NCBI GenBank assembly: GCA_036490335.1
Contig: DASXEB010000002.1
Coordinates: forward strand, 124,001 to 188,000
Direction: 5' to 3'
From: Palsa-1392 sp036490335
GTDB taxonomy: Bacteria > Verrucomicrobiota > Verrucomicrobiia > Chthoniobacterales > UBA10450
DNA length: 64,000 nt
Shown: piece by piece, positions 51,343-59,662 of the stretch
How the letters are laid out: every line of letters starts with the position of its first letter
Position numbering within the stretch: position 1 is the stretch's first letter
Notes under the pieces: model-generated
What the model saw: only the letters and a program-made list of their open reading frames with translations
Told to the model about the DNA's origin: nothing
Database searches by the model: none
Translations under genes and position numbers: made by a program

Positions 51343-51753
51343 ATGCAAACGAAATCAAGCAAATTCGCCGGCCGTAGCGCCTTGTGCGCCGCGTTCGTTG
51401 CGATGTTAATCGCGGCGCCGTTGACCACGGCGAACGCTGGCTGGATTCAAAAACCAAATCCGAAACTGCCCTACGGGCTCTTCATCGATGGCGTGCAAGG
51501 ATCAGTCGTCCTCTCGCTCGTCCTCGATCGGGCCGGACGGGTAACGGACACGCGCGTCTTGCGCAGCAGCGGCCTGCCGGCTCTGGACAAGCTGGCCGAG
51601 GACGCGGCGATGAACTGGCGCCTGAGCCCAGATTCGATCGTCGCGAGCGACCTCACGCAAGGCCGGGTGGAGTTGTTGCGATTCCACAATCCGCCGCCGC
51701 GTGCGGAGACCCTGTTGCCCGGCGCGCAAACGTTCTGGGCAACCGCGCGCTAG
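51343..51753 (+). CDS. TonB-C-terminal-domain protein
   Basis: A 136-residue exported protein: signal peptide (GRSALCAAFVAMLIAAPLTTANA), then one TonB-type C-terminal domain with GSVVLSLVLDRAGRVTDTRVLRSSGLPALDKLAEDAAMNWRLSP, the characteristic helix-strand region. It lacks the N-terminal membrane anchor and Pro-rich spacer of true TonB, so it is probably a periplasmic protein of unknown role. It sits just before nuoD but ends about 190 bp from it; nothing else is visible in that gap. Confidence 0.75.
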   Translation: MQTKSSKFAGRSALCAAFVAMLIAAPLTTANAGWIQKPNPKLPYGLFIDGVQGSVVLSLVLDRAGRVTDTRVLRSSGLPALDKLAEDAAMNWRLSPDSIVASDLTQGRVELLRFHNPPPRAETLLPGAQTFWATAR

Positions 51754-51945
51754 GTTCGATCCGGCAATAGTGAAACCGTAACAGAGATTGTTACAATTTG
51801 TTGCGGTGGGAAGTTTCGCCCGGCCATTCGGCCGGGCGTGAGAGAATTTTTTCCGACTCCTGTTCCCCCGGCGCCTGCTTCTTCCCTTTGTAAAAACTTT
51901 GACCTTGCGCCAAAAATCCCGCCGCGGAGCGTAACCCGGCCTTTC

Positions 51946-53202
51946 ATGGGAACCGAAACGCGCGCAATCGAAGCTCCCGATCCCCTCGCCCGCACTATGC
52001 AGCGCGCGGCCGATCTCGCGCCTGACGACGACCAGATCGGCGAGAAAATGATCCTCAATATGGGCCCGTCGCATCCGGCGACGCATGGCGTGTTGCGGCT
52101 CGTGCTCGAGCTCGACGGCGAGTTGGTGACGAAAGCGACGCCGGAAATCGGTTACCTGCATCGCGGCGATGAAAAGATTGCCGAGAACATGCAATACAAT
52201 CAGTTCGTGCCTTACACCGATCGGCTCGATTATCTGGCGCCGCTCTCGAACAATGTCGCCTACGCGCTCGCGGTCGAGAAGTTGATGGGCTGGGAATTGC
52301 CGCCGCGCGGAAAAGCGATCCGCGTCATCTGCTGCGAGACTTCGCGCATCTCGGCGCATTTGCTCGGGCTCGGCGCGATGGCGCTCGATCTCGGCGCAAT
52401 GACGGTTTTTCTCTACACCTTCACCGAGCGGGAGAAGCTTTATAATTTGTTCGAGCTGCTGACGGGCGCGCGCTTCACCACGAGTTACACGCGGGTCGGC
52501 GGGCAGATTCGCGATTTGCCGGAAACTTTCGTCCCGCAACTGAACAAGTTCCTCGACGATTTTATTCCGCAGCTCGACGAGATCGATCGGATGCTGACGC
52601 GCAATCGCATTTTCGTCGATCGCACGCGCGACATCGGCGTGATTCCGCGCGAGCGCGCGATCGCCTACGCGCTGAGCGGCCCGAATCTTCGCGGCAGCGG
52701 CATCGAGCACGATCTGCGACGCAAGCATCCGTATCTCGATTACGAGAAATACGATTTCGAAATTCCGATCGGGAGCGCAGGCGATTGTTACGATCGTTAT
52801 CTGATTCGCATCGAAGAAATGCGGCAAAGCGTCCGCGTCCTTCGCCAGGTTGTGGACAAGCTTCCGGGCGGTCCGATCAATGTCGCCGATTGGAAAAACA
52901 TGCTCCCGCCAAAGTCGCACGTGATGACGAAAATGGAGGAGCTGATTCACCATTTCATCGTCGTGACCGAAGGCCTCGACGCGCCGGCAGGCGAGATATA
53001 TTTCGCCGCGGAAAATCCAAAGGGCGAGCTCGGTTTTTACATCAACAGCAAAGGCGGCGGCGTGCCGCATCGACTGAAAATCCGCGCGCCCTCATTCGTC
53101 AACCTGAGCATCCTCCCCGAGCTGCTGCCGGGCGCGATGATGAGCGACGTGGTCGCGATCCTCGGCAGTCTGGACTTCGTCATGGGAGAATGCGACAGGT
53201 GA
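51946..53202 (+). CDS. nuoD: NADH-quinone oxidoreductase subunit D
   Basis: Complex I quinone-module subunit of about 418 residues. Signatures: MILNMGPSHPATHGVLRLVLELDGE, EIGYLHRGDEKIAENM, TDRLDYLAPLSNN, RTRDIGVI, SGPNLRGSG, and the terminal LGSLDFVMGECDR. The ATG at 51946 starts a normal N-terminus; an open frame extends further upstream. First nuo gene in the window: nuoA, nuoB and nuoC are not upstream. It has no copy of the nonamer. Confidence 0.95.
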   Translation: MGTETRAIEAPDPLARTMQRAADLAPDDDQIGEKMILNMGPSHPATHGVLRLVLELDGELVTKATPEIGYLHRGDEKIAENMQYNQFVPYTDRLDYLAPLSNNVAYALAVEKLMGWELPPRGKAIRVICCETSRISAHLLGLGAMALDLGAMTVFLYTFTEREKLYNLFELLTGARFTTSYTRVGGQIRDLPETFVPQLNKFLDDFIPQLDEIDRMLTRNRIFVDRTRDIGVIPRERAIAYALSGPNLRGSGIEHDLRRKHPYLDYEKYDFEIPIGSAGDCYDRYLIRIEEMRQSVRVLRQVVDKLPGGPINVADWKNMLPPKSHVMTKMEELIHHFIVVTEGLDAPAGEIYFAAENPKGELGFYINSKGGGVPHRLKIRAPSFVNLSILPELLPGAMMSDVVAILGSLDFVMGECDR

Positions 53203-53210
53203 AAATCTTT

Positions 53211-53519
53211 ATGAAAAGTAAAACCCAATTCCTCGGCGTTCTTTTTTTCGCGCTCGCCCTCCTGTCGTTAGGCGCGTGCCATCGCAATCCGCTTTCCGGT
53301 TCGAAATTGACGAGCGCGAATTACGACCAGATCACGCTCGGCATGTCGAAGGCCCAGGTGACCACGATTCTCGGCGCGCCGACGACGATGGAAACGAAGG
53401 ACATGCTGATTTACAAAAAGACGACGTTCCGTTACGAAGACGGCGCGAAGTTCGCCGAGATCACGTTCAAGAACGACGAGGTCGACGGCAAAAACACCAA
53501 TCTCGATCGCGAGCCCTAA
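53211..53519 (+). CDS. SmpA/OmlA-like lipoprotein, copy 1
   Basis: A 102-residue predicted lipoprotein: signal peptide with lipobox LSLGAC, then a BamE/SmpA-like fold with TSANYDQITLGMSKAQVTTILGAPTTME, the 'GMSK..V...LG.P' helix-turn pattern of the family. Small proteins of this fold assist outer-membrane assembly or bind peptidoglycan. It starts 8 bp after the nuoD stop and is followed 12 bp later by a paralogue. The stop lies in a CCCTAACGA variant of the nonamer. Confidence 0.75.
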   Translation: MKSKTQFLGVLFFALALLSLGACHRNPLSGSKLTSANYDQITLGMSKAQVTTILGAPTTMETKDMLIYKKTTFRYEDGAKFAEITFKNDEVDGKNTNLDREP

Positions 53520-53531
53520 CGAACTCGAGCG

Positions 53532-53822
53532 ATGAAAAAATATCGACATCTTCTCTGCTCTCTTTCGTTAGGCGCGGCCATTTGCTTTTCGTTAGGGAGT
53601 TGCCAGAGCAAGCGCCTGACCCCGGCGAATGTGGCCGAGATCACCGACGGCATGAGCCGCAAACAGGTCGAGTCGATTCTCGGTCCGCCCACTTCCGTCG
53701 ACAGCACGAATCTGCTCGTGACGAAAAAGGTCACTTACGTTTATCAGCAGGGTGATCAATCGGTCACGATCGTCTTTTTCAACGACCAGGTTTCTTCGAA
53801 GGAAAGTAACCTGCACGATTAG
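53532..53822 (+). CDS. SmpA/OmlA-like lipoprotein, copy 2
   Basis: A 96-residue paralogue of the preceding gene: lipobox FSLGSC, then LTPANVAEITDGMSRKQVESILGPPTSVDS, the same 'GMS..QV..ILG.PT' core, and a beta-rich end YVYQQGDQSVTIVFFND. Together the two form a tandem duplication between nuoD and the nuoE-F fusion, likely co-transcribed with them. Two motif copies lie in its signal region, and it ends 21 bp before the nuoEF start. Confidence 0.75.
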   Translation: MKKYRHLLCSLSLGAAICFSLGSCQSKRLTPANVAEITDGMSRKQVESILGPPTSVDSTNLLVTKKVTYVYQQGDQSVTIVFFNDQVSSKESNLHD

Positions 53823-53843
53823 CCGTCGCCGGTGGAGACGACG

Positions 53844-55787
53844 ATGACCAGCGTGCCCGCGGAGCTGGAGCGGAAAATGGACGAAGCGATCGGCCATTAT
53901 CCGGCCGAACACAAACGGAGCGCGTCGATGCCGCTGCTGCATTTGTGGCAGGAACATTTCGGCTACATCAGCGATGACGCGGTCGTCTGGATCGCGGCGA
54001 AGCTCGGCCTCGAACCGATCAACATCCTCGAGCTGGTCACGTTTTATCCCATGTTCCGTCAGGCGCCGGCGGGGAAAAAACACATCCGCGTCTGCCGGAC
54101 CTTGAGCTGCGCGATGGCCGGCGCGTATCCGCTCATGGAAAAATTGTGCGGCCTAACGAACATCGATCGCGCGCACCAGGGAACGGGAATGCACAATCCC
54201 ATTTCGGTGGGCGAGGATGGCGCATACAGCATCGAGTTCGTCGAATGCCTCGCGAGCTGCGGCACCGCGCCGGTCTGCATGCTCGACGACGCGCTGCACG
54301 AAAAAGTTGAGCCGGCGCGCGCCGCGCAAATGCTCGCGCCTAACGAGTCGGACGTCGTTAGGCATCCGCCGCCGCATCCGCTCGAGCGCCGTCTGATTTT
54401 CCAAAACATCGGCCGCGACGATTACACGATCGATCTCGATTGCTACCTGAAAAACGGCGGCTACGAACAACTCCGCAAAGCGATCACGATGTCGCGCGCC
54501 GACATCGTCAACGAAGTGAAAACCTCGGGCCTGCGCGGCCGCGGCGGGGCCGGTTTTCCCTGCGGCGTGAAGTGGAGCTTCATCAAGCCTAACGAACCCA
54601 AACCGGTCTATCTCATCTGCAACGCCGACGAATCCGAGCCGGGCACGTTCAAGGATCGCTACATCATCCACGAAGATCCGCATCAACTCATCGAAGGCAT
54701 GCTGATCAGTTGTTGGGCGCTCAACGTCCACACCGCTTACATCTACATCCGCGGCGAATTTCCCGAGGGCGCGAAGATTTTGGAAAAGGCGATCGAAGAA
54801 GCGCGCGCTCGGAATTTGTTAGGCCAAAACATCCTCGGCACCGGATTCGACGTCGAGATTTACATCCATCGCGGCGCGGGCGCTTACATTTGCGGCGAAG
54901 AAACCGGCCTCATCGAATCGCTTGAAGGCAAGCGCGCCTATCCGCGCATCAAGCCGCCCTACTTTCCCGCCGTCCTTGGCCTCTACATGTGCCCGACGAT
55001 TGTGAACAACGTCGAAACGCTCTGCCACGTGAAGCACATTATCGCGATGGGCGGCGCGGAATACGCCAGGATCGGCCGGCCTAACAATACTGGCACGCGG
55101 ATCGTTTGCGTGAGCGGCGATGTCGTTAGGCCAGGTTATTTCGAAATCGAAGTCGGCGGCCTAACGATGGGCCAGGTGATCGAAATGGCCGGTGGACCGA
55201 AGCCCGGGCGCAAAATCAAAGCCGTGATTCCCGGCGGCAGCTCCGCGAAAGTGTTGCGCGCTGGCGACACCTTCAAACTCAAAGACCGCGAAGTTTCGCT
55301 CGAAGAAATCCCGATGGATTTCGATTCGCTGGCCGCCGCCGGCTCGATGGCCGGCTCCGGCGGCGTCATCGTCCTCGACGATTCGCGCGACATGGTTTGG
55401 GCGCTGAACAACATCAACGAATTTTACGCGCACGAGAGCTGCGGCCAATGCACTCCCTGTCGCGAAGGGGCGCTCTGGATGAAAAAAATCACGCAACGCA
55501 TGCTCGAAGGCGGCGGCGTCACGCAAGATCCCGCGACCTTGAAAAGCGTCGCCGACAACATCGCCGGCCGCACCATTTGCGCCTTCGGCGAAGCCTGCGC
55601 CTGGCCGACCCAAAGTTTCCTGGAAAAATTCCCTGACGAATTCGCCGCCCGCGCCAGTAAACCAGTTCCGCCGCCGCTTCCCCCCGAACTCACGCCTAAC
55701 GAACTCATCGAAGAAGAAAAAATCCCCATCGTCCCCCTCGCCCACGATCCCGGCTGGGAAAAAGCCGGCGCGCCCGGAGTTGTATGA
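53844..55787 (+). CDS. nuoEF: NuoE-NuoF fusion protein
   Basis: A 647-residue fusion of the two NADH-dehydrogenase-module subunits of complex I. NuoE part about 1-170: VTFYPMFRQAP, then [2Fe-2S] ligands in RVCRTLSCAMAG and ECLASCGTAPVC. NuoF part from about 185: SGLRGRGGAGFPCGVKW (FMN/NADH binding), ADESEPGTFKDR, GAGAYICGEETGLIESLEG, and N3 [4Fe-4S] ligands CGQCTPCREG with a later CAFGEACAW. A GGAG eight bases before ATG 53844 sets the start. At the join lies an inverted pair of the nonamer (54338-54363). The stop overlaps the GxxExxY gene by four bases. Confidence 0.94.
   Translation: MTSVPAELERKMDEAIGHYPAEHKRSASMPLLHLWQEHFGYISDDAVVWIAAKLGLEPINILELVTFYPMFRQAPAGKKHIRVCRTLSCAMAGAYPLMEKLCGLTNIDRAHQGTGMHNPISVGEDGAYSIEFVECLASCGTAPVCMLDDALHEKVEPARAAQMLAPNESDVVRHPPPHPLERRLIFQNIGRDDYTIDLDCYLKNGGYEQLRKAITMSRADIVNEVKTSGLRGRGGAGFPCGVKWSFIKPNEPKPVYLICNADESEPGTFKDRYIIHEDPHQLIEGMLISCWALNVHTAYIYIRGEFPEGAKILEKAIEEARARNLLGQNILGTGFDVEIYIHRGAGAYICGEETGLIESLEGKRAYPRIKPPYFPAVLGLYMCPTIVNNVETLCHVKHIIAMGGAEYARIGRPNNTGTRIVCVSGDVVRPGYFEIEVGGLTMGQVIEMAGGPKPGRKIKAVIPGGSSAKVLRAGDTFKLKDREVSLEEIPMDFDSLAAAGSMAGSGGVIVLDDSRDMVWALNNINEFYAHESCGQCTPCREGALWMKKITQRMLEGGGVTQDPATLKSVADNIAGRTICAFGEACAWPTQSFLEKFPDEFAARASKPVPPPLPPELTPNELIEEEKIPIVPLAHDPGWEKAGAPGVV
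54338..54363. repeat. Perfect inverted pair of the nonamer at the NuoE/NuoF junction
   Basis: GCCTAACGA (54338-54346), an 8-nt loop GTCGGACG, then TCGTTAGGC (54355-54363): a 9-bp perfect stem. It falls in the linker that joins the NuoE and NuoF parts, read there as APNESDVVRHP. Confidence 0.95.
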
Positions 55788-56218
55788 ATCAGGAAAGCAG
55801 GAAAGCAGGAAAAGATTTGCGGGGCCGACGCGTCACACAGCCCATCATCGGAGCCGCAATCGCGGTTCGTCGCGCGCTTGGGCCGGGATTTCTCGAATCG
55901 ATTTACGAAGAAGCTCTCGCGGTTGAATTCGCTCTCGAGGGAATCGCGTTCGTTAGGCAAAAGCCCGTCGCTCTTTTTTACAAAGACCACCAGATCGGTG
56001 AGCACCGACTCGACTTCGTTGTCGAAAATTTGATCGTTGTTGAACTGAAGGCGATTCGCGCCTTGGAGGACATCCATTTCGCAATCGGCCGAAGTTATCT
56101 TAAGGCGACCGGACTGCACGATGGACCCTTACTGAATTTCGCGACCTCGCCCCTAACGATAAAACGTTTCTGTCGCGAACTTCCAGCGACAACAAATCCC
56201 GATGACCTCATTCTCTAA
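55784..56218 (+). CDS. GxxExxY protein (PDDEXK-like)
   Basis: A 144-residue member of the GxxExxY family (PF13366). The naming motif is present in PGFLESIYEEAL, and the nuclease-like core HRLDFVVENLIVVELKA holds the Asp, and Glu-x-Lys of a PDDEXK fold. Family function is unproven; members occur as intervening elements and near mobile DNA in Verrucomicrobiota and others. Its first codons (MNQESRKAGK) are encoded by the terminal inverted repeat. It overlaps the nuoF stop (ATGA) and is followed by nuoG. Confidence 0.9.
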   Translation: MNQESRKAGKDLRGRRVTQPIIGAAIAVRRALGPGFLESIYEEALAVEFALEGIAFVRQKPVALFYKDHQIGEHRLDFVVENLIVVELKAIRALEDIHFAIGRSYLKATGLHDGPLLNFATSPLTIKRFCRELPATTNPDDLIL

Positions 56219-56248
56219 CTTTCCTGCTTTCCTGCTTTCCTGATTCAT
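55784..56248 (+). mobile_element. GxxExxY cassette with 29-bp perfect inverted repeats
   Basis: The ends at 55784-55812 and 56220-56248 are perfect inverted repeats: ATGAATCAGG, then AAAGCAGG twice, then AAA on the left. The left end supplies the ATG of the GxxExxY gene and overlaps the nuoF stop; the right end stops one base before the nuoG ATG. The whole 465-bp unit thus fits exactly in the nuoF-nuoG junction. A third identical 29-bp copy stands alone at 39761-39789. Confidence 0.8.
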
Positions 56249-56249
56249 C

Positions 56250-57971
56250 ATGTCCGACGCCGCTGCAGTTCCGATGACCAACGTCCAGATCGACGGCGTC
56301 TGGCGCCAATTCCCGAAAGGCACGCGGCTGATCGAGGCGTGCGAGCAGGCCGGCAGCTACGTGCCGCGCTATTGTTATCACAAGAAACTTTCGTCGCCCG
56401 GCAACTGCCGAATGTGCCTGATCGAAATGGGCATGCCGAAGATGGGCGCCGATCGCAAACCATCGTTAGGCGCCGATGGCAAACCGGAGATCAACTGGAT
56501 GCCGCGTCCGCAAATCTGCTGCGCGACAGATGTCTCCGAAGGCCTCGGCGTGCGCACGCATTCGCCGCTCGTCGAGGAATGCCGGCGCGGCGTGATGGAA
56601 TTTTTGCTCATCAATCATCCGCTCGATTGCCCGATCTGCGATCAGGCCGGCGAATGCCGCCTGCAGGAATTCAGCGTCGAGTACGGCCGCGACGATTCGC
56701 GGTTTCTCGAGAACAAAGTCAAGAGGCCAAAGGCCGTCGAGCTCGGCCCGCGAGTCACGCTCGACGACGAACGCTGCATCCTTTGCTCGCGCTGCATTCG
56801 GTTCTCGAAAGAGATCGCGAAGGACGACGTCCTCGGCTTCGTCGATCGCGGCAGCTACTCGACCCTGACCGCGCATCCCGGCCGGCTCTTGGAAAATAAT
56901 TATTCGCTCAACACCGTCGACATCTGCCCGGTCGGCGCGCTCACCTCGTCGGATTTTCGTTTCAAAATGCGCGTCTGGTTTTTGAAGGAAACGAAAAGTT
57001 TCTGCACGAGTTGCGCGACGGGTTGCAACACGATCATCGGCTCGCGCGAAGATGTGATTTATCGCCAGACGCCGCGCGAGAACGACGCCGTCAATTCCTG
57101 CTGGATGTGCGATTACGGCCGGCTGAATTTCGATTATCTGCAAAGCGAGCGCCGGCTGCTCGAGCCGCGCGTGCGCGATGAGCGCAATCGACTCGAGCCG
57201 ACGACGTGGGCGAACGCGTTGCGGCGAATCGCGGAATTGCTGCACCCCTACGTCGGCTGGCAGATCGCGATCCTGGCTTCCGGCCGGATGACGAACGAAG
57301 AACTCTGGCTCACCGCGCGACTCGCGCAGTCGTTAGGCGTGACCCTGATCGACATCGTGCCGCGCACGGCCCCGAGCGACGACATTCTGCTCAGCGCCGA
57401 TCGCAATCCAAATACGCAGGGCGCAAGATTGCTTCAAGTGGCATCGTTAGGTGGCGAGCGTCTGCAGCAAATCAAAGACGCGATTTGGGGTTGCCAGGTC
57501 GAGGCGCTGATCTCGTTAGGCGAAAATCCGCTCGAGCTCGGGATCGCGCCCGAATCGCTCGCGCGTCTGCCAGTCTACGTCGCGATGGACCTGCTCGAAA
57601 ACGAATCGACCCGCTACGCCAGTGCGGTTTTGCCATCGTTAGGCTTCGCCGAGAAACGCGGCACGATGATCAACGGCAAAGGCCGATTGCAGCGGCTTAA
57701 TCGCGCCGTGCGCGGCCCCGGCCAGGCGCGCGATGACTGGGAGATTTTGCGCGATCTCACCTACTCGTTAGGCGGAGGGAATGGCGTTTACACGATCGAA
57801 GATGTCTTCCGGCAAATGAGCGAGACCGTTGCGGAATTTTCCGGCCTAACGATCGGCAAGATCAGCGATCTCGGAGTGCAAGTTCTCGGGATCGACAAAA
57901 CCCCCGGCCCTCCGGGCGAACCAGCCGAGGAAAAAGTGCGCGCCCGCGAGAAGAAGGAGCATCCGCAATGA
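56250..57971 (+). CDS. nuoG: NADH-quinone oxidoreductase subunit G
   Basis: Complex I electron-transfer subunit, 573 residues, shorter than the 700-900 usual. N-terminal [2Fe-2S] ligands in RYCYHKKLSSPGNCRMC and QICCATD; the His-Cys [4Fe-4S] site HPLDCPICDQAGECRLQ; then CILCSRCIRF ... CPVGAL; and CTSCATGC with a later CWMC, which matches the N7 cluster found in some bacteria. The C-terminal molybdopterin-like domain is truncated but continuous to the end. Six or more copies of the nonamer are read in frame, mostly as SLG. Confidence 0.95.
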   Translation: MSDAAAVPMTNVQIDGVWRQFPKGTRLIEACEQAGSYVPRYCYHKKLSSPGNCRMCLIEMGMPKMGADRKPSLGADGKPEINWMPRPQICCATDVSEGLGVRTHSPLVEECRRGVMEFLLINHPLDCPICDQAGECRLQEFSVEYGRDDSRFLENKVKRPKAVELGPRVTLDDERCILCSRCIRFSKEIAKDDVLGFVDRGSYSTLTAHPGRLLENNYSLNTVDICPVGALTSSDFRFKMRVWFLKETKSFCTSCATGCNTIIGSREDVIYRQTPRENDAVNSCWMCDYGRLNFDYLQSERRLLEPRVRDERNRLEPTTWANALRRIAELLHPYVGWQIAILASGRMTNEELWLTARLAQSLGVTLIDIVPRTAPSDDILLSADRNPNTQGARLLQVASLGGERLQQIKDAIWGCQVEALISLGENPLELGIAPESLARLPVYVAMDLLENESTRYASAVLPSLGFAEKRGTMINGKGRLQRLNRAVRGPGQARDDWEILRDLTYSLGGGNGVYTIEDVFRQMSETVAEFSGLTIGKISDLGVQVLGIDKTPGPPGEPAEEKVRAREKKEHPQ

Positions 57972-57976
57972 AGACT

Positions 57977-58102
57977 CCGGGGAGCGCACGCTCTCGTGCT
58001 GGCGATGGCGACCTCGTTATCGCGGACTTTTCGTTAGGCAAGGCTATGGGCGGATTCCGGCGAGTCGCCGGAAACAGCACGCGAGTCGCGTGCGCTCCCC
58101 GG
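57977..58102. repeat. Palindromic element, family A (nuoG-nuoH gap)
   Basis: A 126-bp unit with outer arms CCGGGGAGCGCACG and CGTGCGCTCCCCGG and an inner hairpin TTCCGGCGA-g-TCGCCGGAA. The same family occurs at 60902-61021. It fills the 151-bp gap between nuoG and nuoH together with one TCGTTAGGC copy. Confidence 0.9.
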
Positions 58103-58122
58103 GCAAAAGGCGCTGACTGCAA

Positions 58123-59232
58123 ATGACCTTTCTCGTCCTTACCTCGCTGCTGAAAATTCTCGCGATCGTCTTCGTCGTGATTCTCCCGATGGTTTCCTAC
58201 AGCGTTTACGCGGAGCGCCGCGTCAGCGCACTCATCCAGGATCGCCTCGGACCGAATCGCGTCGGACCCGCCGGCCTCTTCCAGCCGATCGCCGACGCGA
58301 TGAAATTCATCCTCAAGGAAGACTTCACGCCGGCGCACGTGAACAAGTTTTACTACTGGCTCGCCCCCTGCCTCGCGATGGTGCCCGCGATCATGACGAT
58401 CGCGGTCGTGCCGTTCGGCAGCACGTTGTTCGGCGTGCCGATGGTGATCGCGGACATCAACGTCGGCGTGCTTTACGTTTTCGCGATCGCGTCGTTAGGC
58501 GTTTACGGCATCGTCATCGCGGGCTGGGCTTCGAACTCGAAATATCCTTTCCTCGGCGGCGTCCGTTCCAGCTCGCAAATGATCTCTTACGAGCTCTCGT
58601 TAGGCTTGGCCGTGATTCCGATCTTTCTTCTCGTTGGCCAACTTCGCCTAACGAGCATCGTGCAATATCAAATCGCGCACGGCTGGATGATCGCGCCCTT
58701 TCTCGGCGACCCGACCAACATCTGGAAATGGCTCCTCACGATTCCGATGTTCATCTCCTTTGTCGTTTTCACGATCGCGATTTTCGCGGAGACGAACCGG
58801 CTCCCTTTCGATCTGCCGGAAGCGGAAACGGAATTGGTCGGCGGTTACCACACCGAATATTCCTCGATGAAATTCGCCCTCTTTTTCCTCGGCGAATACG
58901 CCGCCATGATCACCGGCTCGGCCATCATCGTGACACTTTTCCTCGGCGCATGGCATCTACCGATCCCGTGGTGGAATCACGCGCACGGCTTTCACTGGCT
59001 GCTCATCACCGGTTCGTTAGGCGGCTGGCGCGGCGTGCTCGGCGGTCTCTTCAACATCGTCACCTTCTTCGCCAAGGTCGCGGGCCTGCTCCTCTTCTTC
59101 ATCTGGGTGCGCTGGACTCTGCCGCGCTTCCGCTACGACCAACTAATGCGGCTCGGCTGGGTCTTCTTTTTCGAAATCGCGCTCGTCAATATCTTCATCG
59201 CCGCGATCATCATCGCCTACATGCCAAAATAA
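58123..59232 (+). CDS. nuoH: NADH-quinone oxidoreductase subunit H
   Basis: Membrane subunit of complex I that forms the quinone cavity and links the redox and proton-pumping arms. 369 residues with about eight or nine membrane helices. Conserved segments: AERRVSALIQDRLGPNRVGPAGLFQPIADAMKF, GWASNSKYPFLGGVRSSSQMISYEL and FAETNRLPFDLPEAETELVGGYHTEY, each cut here to its core. Complete. Four nonamer copies are read in frame. Follows nuoG after a palindromic element; an S23-type gene follows. Confidence 0.95.
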   Translation: MTFLVLTSLLKILAIVFVVILPMVSYSVYAERRVSALIQDRLGPNRVGPAGLFQPIADAMKFILKEDFTPAHVNKFYYWLAPCLAMVPAIMTIAVVPFGSTLFGVPMVIADINVGVLYVFAIASLGVYGIVIAGWASNSKYPFLGGVRSSSQMISYELSLGLAVIPIFLLVGQLRLTSIVQYQIAHGWMIAPFLGDPTNIWKWLLTIPMFISFVVFTIAIFAETNRLPFDLPEAETELVGGYHTEYSSMKFALFFLGEYAAMITGSAIIVTLFLGAWHLPIPWWNHAHGFHWLLITGSLGGWRGVLGGLFNIVTFFAKVAGLLLFFIWVRWTLPRFRYDQLMRLGWVFFFEIALVNIFIAAIIIAYMPK

Positions 59233-59259
59233 CCTTCCTCTACCTCTTCCTCTAATCCC

Positions 59260-59660
59260 ATGTTTCACCACGAAAAGCTGAACGTTTACCAGCGCGCCCT
59301 CCAATTCGCGGCCTGGTCGCAAACGCTGATCGCATCCCTCGCCAAGAAAAGCACCACCCGCGACCAACTCCGACGCGCCGGCGACAGCATCGCATTCAAT
59401 ATTGCGGAGGGTAACGGTAAGTTTTTGATGAAGGATCGCGCACGCTTTTTCCAAATCGCGCACGGGTCGGCTTTGGAATCGGCGGCGTGTCTTGATCTCT
59501 TGTCGCGCGAAGGTGCTGTGAGAGCGACGACATTCTTGAAGGGAAGGCGCTGCTCGATGAGATCGTTAGGATGCTTTTCGCGATGCTCGATCGGCTCGGA
59601 TCTCGGATTGCGGAAGAGGCGGGCGGTTACGGAGAGAGTAAAGAGGAAGCGGTAGAGTAG
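59260..59660 (+). pseudogene. Four-helix-bundle (S23-type) gene with frameshift
   Basis: The first 90 residues match the four-helix-bundle S23/IVP family that also occurs as intervening sequences in 23S rRNA genes: FHHEKLNVYQRALQFAAW, then LRRAGDSIAFNIAEGNGK and FFQIAHGSALESAACLDLL. Near 59518-59522 the frame shifts: the +1-compensated frame gives ESDDILEGKALLDEIVRMLF ... LDRLGSRIAEE to a stop at 59660, the usual C-terminal helix, whereas the original frame ends at 59655 with unrelated sequence. One G appears to be lost (GCTGTGAGAGC). Could be a real mutation or a read error. It lies between nuoH and nuoI. Confidence 0.8.
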
Positions 59661-59662
59661 AA

